Below are positions 60,421 to 64,000 of a stretch of 64,000 bases of DNA, piece after piece. Position numbers and translations under genes: made by a program. Below the pieces are notes generated by a model that was not told the origin of the DNA, ran no database searches, and saw nothing but the letters and a program-made list of their open reading frames with translations. The DNA lies in assembly GCF_000344135.1 (NCBI RefSeq), contig NZ_BAOP01000012.1, positions 92,771 to 156,770 on the forward strand. Direction: 5' to 3'. Numbering within the stretch: the stretch's first letter is position 1; the number at the start of each line of letters is the position of its first letter. The DNA comes from Gordonia malaquae NBRC 108250 (GTDB lineage Bacteria > Actinomycetota > Actinomycetes > Mycobacteriales > Mycobacteriaceae).

Positions 60421-61905
60421 GTGTCGCAGAAGGTCATCAAGACGGACGTGGCGTTGATCGGCGCAGGCATCATGAGCGCGACGCTCGGCGCCCTCATTCG
60501 TCAGCTGGAGCCGAGCTGGTCGATCAGCTTGTTCGAACGTCTCGACGCGGCAGCGGCCGAGAGCTCGGATCCCTGGAACAACGCAGGCACCGGACACTCG
60601 GCGCTGTGCGAACTGAACTACACGCCTGCGGGCGCCGACGGCGAGATCGACATCACCAAGGCACTCACCATCAATGAGCAGTTCCAGATGTCGCGTCAGT
60701 TCTGGGCCCACGGCGTCGACAACGGGGTGCTCGGTGCCCCGGACGAGTTCATCAACCCGATCCCGCACGTGGCCTACTGCCACGGCGCCGACGGCGTCGA
60801 GTTCCTCCGCAAGCGCCACGCGGCGCTGTCGAGCCAGACGCTGTTCGAGGGCATGGAGTTCATCGACGACGCCGACACCTTCGCCGAGCGTCTCCCGCTG
60901 ATGGGCGCAGGCCGCGACTATTCCGACCCGGTCGGTCTGAACTGGTTCACTGAAGGCACGGACGTCGACTTCGGCGCGCTCACGCAGCAGCTCCTGAACT
61001 ACGTCGGCCGCGACGCCGACCTGTACTTCGGGCACGAGGTCCGCAACCTGAGCAAGCAGTCGGACGGCAGCTGGGTGATCAAGCTCCGCAATACGCGCAG
61101 CGGCGAGAAGCTCCGCGTCGAGGCCCGGTTCGTGTTCGTCGGTGCAGGCGGCGGCGCCCTCGGCCTGCTGCAGAAGTCGGGCATCAAGGAAGCCAAGGGC
61201 TTCGGCGGTTTCCCGGTCAGCGGTGAGTTCTTCCGCTGCACCAACCCCGACATCATCGCCGAGCACTCGGCGAAGGTCTACGGTCAGGCCGCTGTCGGTG
61301 CGCCGCCGATGTCGGTGCCGCATCTCGACACCCGCGTCATCAACCACGAAAAGGGTCTGCTCTTCGGCCCGTACGCGGGTTGGTCGCCCAAGTTCCTGAA
61401 GACCGGCGGCGTCCTCGACCTGCCGAAGTCGGTGAAGCCGGGCAACCTGGTGCCGATGATGTCGATCGCCCCCAAGGAGTTCGGTCTCCTCAAGTACCTG
61501 ATCTCCGAGCTCGCGGCGAGCCGGAACGATCGTGTCACCACCCTGCAGGACTTCGCACCGCTCGCCGTCGGCGAGGACTGGGAGCTGATCACCGCAGGTC
61601 AGCGCGTCCAGGTGATCCGCAAGAACGGCATGGGCGGAAGCCTCGAATTCGGCACCGCCGTCGTCACCTCGGAAGACGGTTCGATGGCCGGACTGCTCGG
61701 TGCGTCGCCGGGCGCGTCGACTGCCGTCCCCGCCATGATCTCGGTCCTGGAGAAGTGCTTCACCGCCCACTTCGACGGGTGGCGCGACAAGCTGACCGAG
61801 ATGATCCCGTCGTTCGGCCAGAAGCTCAACGACAATCCCGCCCTGTACAACCAGGTCTGGGACTGGACCAACCGCAGCCTGCAGCTCACCGGCGACAACG
61901 ACTGA
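60421..61905 (+). CDS. mqo: Malate:quinone oxidoreductase
   Basis: The 494-residue membrane-associated FAD enzyme oxidises malate to oxaloacetate and reduces menaquinone. The FAD loop is [15 protein letters not shown] and typical blocks are [31 protein letters not shown] and RTYGQ-free substrate loops such as [16 protein letters not shown] 60421 has GGAGGAG at 60404-60410. The gene begins 151 bases from the divergent hydrolase. The chelatase gene follows three bases after its stop. Synteny with Rv2852c supports the call. Confidence 0.94.
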   Translation: MSQKVIKTDVALIGAGIMSATLGALIRQLEPSWSISLFERLDAAAAESSDPWNNAGTGHSALCELNYTPAGADGEIDITKALTINEQFQMSRQFWAHGVDNGVLGAPDEFINPIPHVAYCHGADGVEFLRKRHAALSSQTLFEGMEFIDDADTFAERLPLMGAGRDYSDPVGLNWFTEGTDVDFGALTQQLLNYVGRDADLYFGHEVRNLSKQSDGSWVIKLRNTRSGEKLRVEARFVFVGAGGGALGLLQKSGIKEAKGFGGFPVSGEFFRCTNPDIIAEHSAKVYGQAAVGAPPMSVPHLDTRVINHEKGLLFGPYAGWSPKFLKTGGVLDLPKSVKPGNLVPMMSIAPKEFGLLKYLISELAASRNDRVTTLQDFAPLAVGEDWELITAGQRVQVIRKNGMGGSLEFGTAVVTSEDGSMAGLLGASPGASTAVPAMISVLEKCFTAHFDGWRDKLTEMIPSFGQKLNDNPALYNQVWDWTNRSLQLTGDND

Positions 61906-61908
61906 CCG

Positions 61909-63810
61909 ATGTCCGACGCGGTTCGGTACCCGTTCAGCGCGGTTGTCGGTCAGGAGCGGCTCAAACTCGCACTGATCCTGTCGGCGGTGTCGCCGGGGAT
62001 CGGCGGGGTGCTGATCCGGGGCGAGAAGGGCACCGCGAAGTCGACCGTCGTGCGTGGCCTCGGACCGCTGCTCGGATCGCAGTCGCGGGTGGTCGAACTG
62101 CCGATCGGCGCGACCGAGGACAGGGTTGTCGGGTCGCTCGATCTGACCCGCGTGCTCCGTGACGGCCAGGCACACTTCACGCCCGGCCTGCTCGCCAAGG
62201 CGGACGACGGTGTCCTGTACATCGACGAAGTGAACCTGCTGTCCGACCATCTCGTCGACGTCCTGTTGGACGCCGCGGCGAGTGGTCGGGTGACCGTCGA
62301 ACGCGACGGTGTGTCCCACACCCAGTCCGCCCGGTTCGTTCTCGTCGGCACGATGAACCCGGAGGAAGGGGAGTTGCGGCCGCAGCTCCTCGACCGTTTC
62401 GGTCTGGTCGTCGACGTGGCGGGCCCGCGCGACGTCGACGAACGAGTGGCGATCGTGACCGCCCGCATGGCGTTCGACGCCGATCCGGCCGGCTTCTCCG
62501 GTCGGCACGATGCCGCCGAGTCCGAACTCGCGGCACGGATCTCGCACGCGCGCACGGCGCTGCCCGACGTGGTGCTGCCTGTCTCGGAACTGCGTCGCAT
62601 CGCGGGCATCTGTGCGCACCTCGACGTGGACGGCCTCCGCGGCGACATCGTGATGGCCCGCACCGCGACCGCTCATGCCGCGTGGCGCGGCGCGTCAGAG
62701 GTGACCGAGGACGATGTCCGCGTGGCCGCCGAACTGGCACTCCCACACCGTCGTCGACGCAATCCGTTCGACGAATCGTCGATGTCGGAGGAACAGCTCG
62801 ACGACGCTCTCGGCGCAGGTGACGACGCCGCGTCGCGTGACCCGGACGGCGCTCCTCCCGGTTCGCCCGACGGCACTCCTCCCGATTCGCCTGACGACAG
62901 TCCTTCCAACTCGTCGAGCGATTCTTCTGGCTCGTCGAGCGCAGTCGAGACGTCAGAGGACCCCGACGACGACCCGCCACCGAGCGGCGGCGGCTCTCGA
63001 GGACCGCAGTTCGGCACGCGACCGACAGGTGGGTCTCCACGTGTGCGTACCTTCCGCGCCGACGGAGTGGGGGACGGCGACCCCGGTCGGCGGTCTCGTG
63101 CCCGCAGCACACGCGGTTCGACGGTTCGTGACGTCGACTTCGGCTCCGGAACCGGCGTCCACCTGTTCGGCACTGTGCTCGCGGCGGCCCGACGGGCCTC
63201 CGGCGACGGGATGCCGAGTCTGCAGCCCGGCGACCTGCGTGGAGCGGAGCGGATCGGCACCGAGTCGAACCTCGTGGTGTTCCTCGTCGACCTGTCCGGG
63301 TCGATGACTGCACGCTCGCGTCTGACCGCGGTCCGGGACGCATGCGTCGAGATGCTGCGTGATTCGTACACCCGCCGCGATCGGGTCGCGGTGGTCGTCG
63401 CCGCAGGCGCGGACGCCTATGTCGCTGTCCCGCCGACTCGCTCCGTCGACATCGCCGTCGGTCGTCTGGCTCAGGTCCGCACCGGAGGTCGGACGCCCCT
63501 CGCCGAGGGATTGCAGCGCAGTGTCGAGGTGATCGACCGGTCGGCCCGCGTGGATCCTCATCGTCGGCCGTTGCTTGTGCTGCTCACCGACGGCCGGGCG
63601 ACAGGTGGGCGCGACGCGGGGCGTCGGGCAGACGAAGCGGCCGACGATGTCGCACGCCGCGGCATCAGTTCTGTCGTCGTCGACTGCGAGCAGGGTTTTG
63701 TCCGTCTCGGTTCCGCGGTGGCACTGGCCCAGCGGCTCCGAGCCGAGTACGTGCCTCTCGACGACCTCGCCGACACCGGCCTCGCCGCGGGCATCCGCGG
63801 CGTAGCTTAG
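61909..63810 (+). CDS. Fused Mg-chelatase-type AAA+/VWA protein
   Basis: The 633-residue protein fuses an N-terminal ChlI-like AAA+ domain (Walker [10 protein letters not shown] at 38-46, Walker [23 protein letters not shown]) to a C-terminal ChlD-like VWA domain (MIDAS D461-LSGSM). A long Asp/Ser/Pro-rich linker (about 290-390) joins them. It is of the Rv2850c type, encoded near cobalamin genes and proposed to act with cobaltochelatase CobN. cobQ is 6 kb upstream. Whether it inserts cobalt or has another AAA+ role is not settled. It ends the readable gene set before the right edge. Confidence 0.9.
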   Translation: MSDAVRYPFSAVVGQERLKLALILSAVSPGIGGVLIRGEKGTAKSTVVRGLGPLLGSQSRVVELPIGATEDRVVGSLDLTRVLRDGQAHFTPGLLAKADDGVLYIDEVNLLSDHLVDVLLDAAASGRVTVERDGVSHTQSARFVLVGTMNPEEGELRPQLLDRFGLVVDVAGPRDVDERVAIVTARMAFDADPAGFSGRHDAAESELAARISHARTALPDVVLPVSELRRIAGICAHLDVDGLRGDIVMARTATAHAAWRGASEVTEDDVRVAAELALPHRRRRNPFDESSMSEEQLDDALGAGDDAASRDPDGAPPGSPDGTPPDSPDDSPSNSSSDSSGSSSAVETSEDPDDDPPPSGGGSRGPQFGTRPTGGSPRVRTFRADGVGDGDPGRRSRARSTRGSTVRDVDFGSGTGVHLFGTVLAAARRASGDGMPSLQPGDLRGAERIGTESNLVVFLVDLSGSMTARSRLTAVRDACVEMLRDSYTRRDRVAVVVAAGADAYVAVPPTRSVDIAVGRLAQVRTGGRTPLAEGLQRSVEVIDRSARVDPHRRPLLVLLTDGRATGGRDAGRRADEAADDVARRGISSVVVDCEQGFVRLGSAVALAQRLRAEYVPLDDLADTGLAAGIRGVA

Positions 63811-63848
63811 GTCCCTCCCGCTCCTGTACGGCGACCTTCCTCGTCCCA

Positions 63849-63972
63849 CTGCTCGTTGAGCGAGGTTCGTCCCCGGTCAGTGACGCCCTTCCTGCTCGTT
63901 GAGCGAGCGAAGCGAGTCGAAGCGTCTGCACATTGAGCTGGGCCCGTTGCGGCGCTTCGACTCGCTGCGCTG
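63849..63972. repeat. REP-like repeats near the right edge
   Basis: CTGCTCGTTGAGCGAG occurs twice (63849-63864 and 63892-63907). After the second copy, GAGCGAAGCGAGTCGAAGCG (63905-63924) is answered at 63953-63972 by an inverted copy matching 17 of 20 bases. The sequence is of the type scattered between genes in many actinobacterial genomes. It follows the chelatase stop and may end its transcript. The last 28 bases show nothing else. Confidence 0.6.
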
Positions 63973-64000
63973 TGAGTATTTGGGGTGGTCGACCTGGGGC

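Noticed and set aside
60271..62676. An 801-codon open frame on the minus strand across mqo and the chelatase gene
   Set aside because: It is antisense to two well-recognised proteins, has low-complexity Arg/His/Asp/Val-rich translation and no domain. Long antisense frames are expected in high-GC actinobacterial DNA.

Overview
This window is GC-rich chromosomal DNA from a mycolic-acid actinobacterium (order Mycobacteriales). The gene order, read left to right, matches the Mycobacterium tuberculosis segment from about Rv2923c down to Rv2850c in reverse: osmC-like, acyP, smc, ftsY, amt, glnB, glnD, ffh, rpsP, khpA, rimM, trmD, rplS, lepB, rnhB, yraN, comM-like, dprA, viuB, xerC, rpsB, tsf, pyrH, frr, cdsA, rlmN, dxr, rip1, ispG, a PBP, map, mtr, mqo, chelatase. 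Mycothione reductase, IdeR-type iron boxes and GlnR-type nitrogen boxes support this placement. The heme ABC transporter, arginine deiminase genes and absence of PE/PPE genes point to a Gordonia-like genus rather than Mycobacterium; the genus is inference.

Layout. 1-6.5 kb: tail of an unknown protein, a strong terminator, then osmC-like, acyP, smc and ftsY. 6.6-10.4 kb: an accessory TetR / acyl-CoA dehydrogenase / acyl-CoA ligase operon behind a double palindromic operator. 10.4-14.7 kb: the nitrogen operon amtB-glnB-glnD behind two GlnR-type sites, ended by a very long hairpin. 14.8-18.3 kb: ffh, an amidohydrolase, a 168-bp fold-back element, and a membrane protein. 18.5-22.3 kb: the rpsP-khpA-rimM-trmD-(unknown)-rplS translation cluster. 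22.4-28.1 kb: an orphan gene, then lepB, rnhB, a DUF2469 gene, yraN, comM-like and dprA. 28.1-33.5 kb: a lipoprotein, a DUF6891 protein, iron-regulated viuB, an MFS/TetR pair, xerC and an M23 peptidase. 33.5-37.9 kb: rpsB, tsf, pyrH, frr, cdsA. 37.9-40.7 kb: arcD plus a frameshifted arcA. 40.7-48.6 kb: rlmN, dxr, rip1, ispG, an acetyltransferase and a penicillin-binding lipoprotein. 48.8-52.5 kb: a PQYG-repeat membrane protein and an hmuTUV-type operon with an IdeR-like box. 52.5-64 kb: map, a TauE/SafE permease, cobQ, hydrolases, mtr, mqo and a fused Mg-chelatase-type protein; the right edge holds a REP-like repeat.

Most of the window is conserved core. The parts worth attention are regulatory and structural: the concentric double TetR operator, the tandem GlnR boxes, two IdeR-like boxes, the fold-back element that supplies the stop codons of two convergent genes, the long hairpin after glnD, leader hairpins at rpsB and tsf, the broken arcA, and several unrecognised proteins. 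I saw no rRNA, tRNA, CRISPR array, prophage or complete insertion sequence, and no convincing new multi-gene defence or biosynthetic system.
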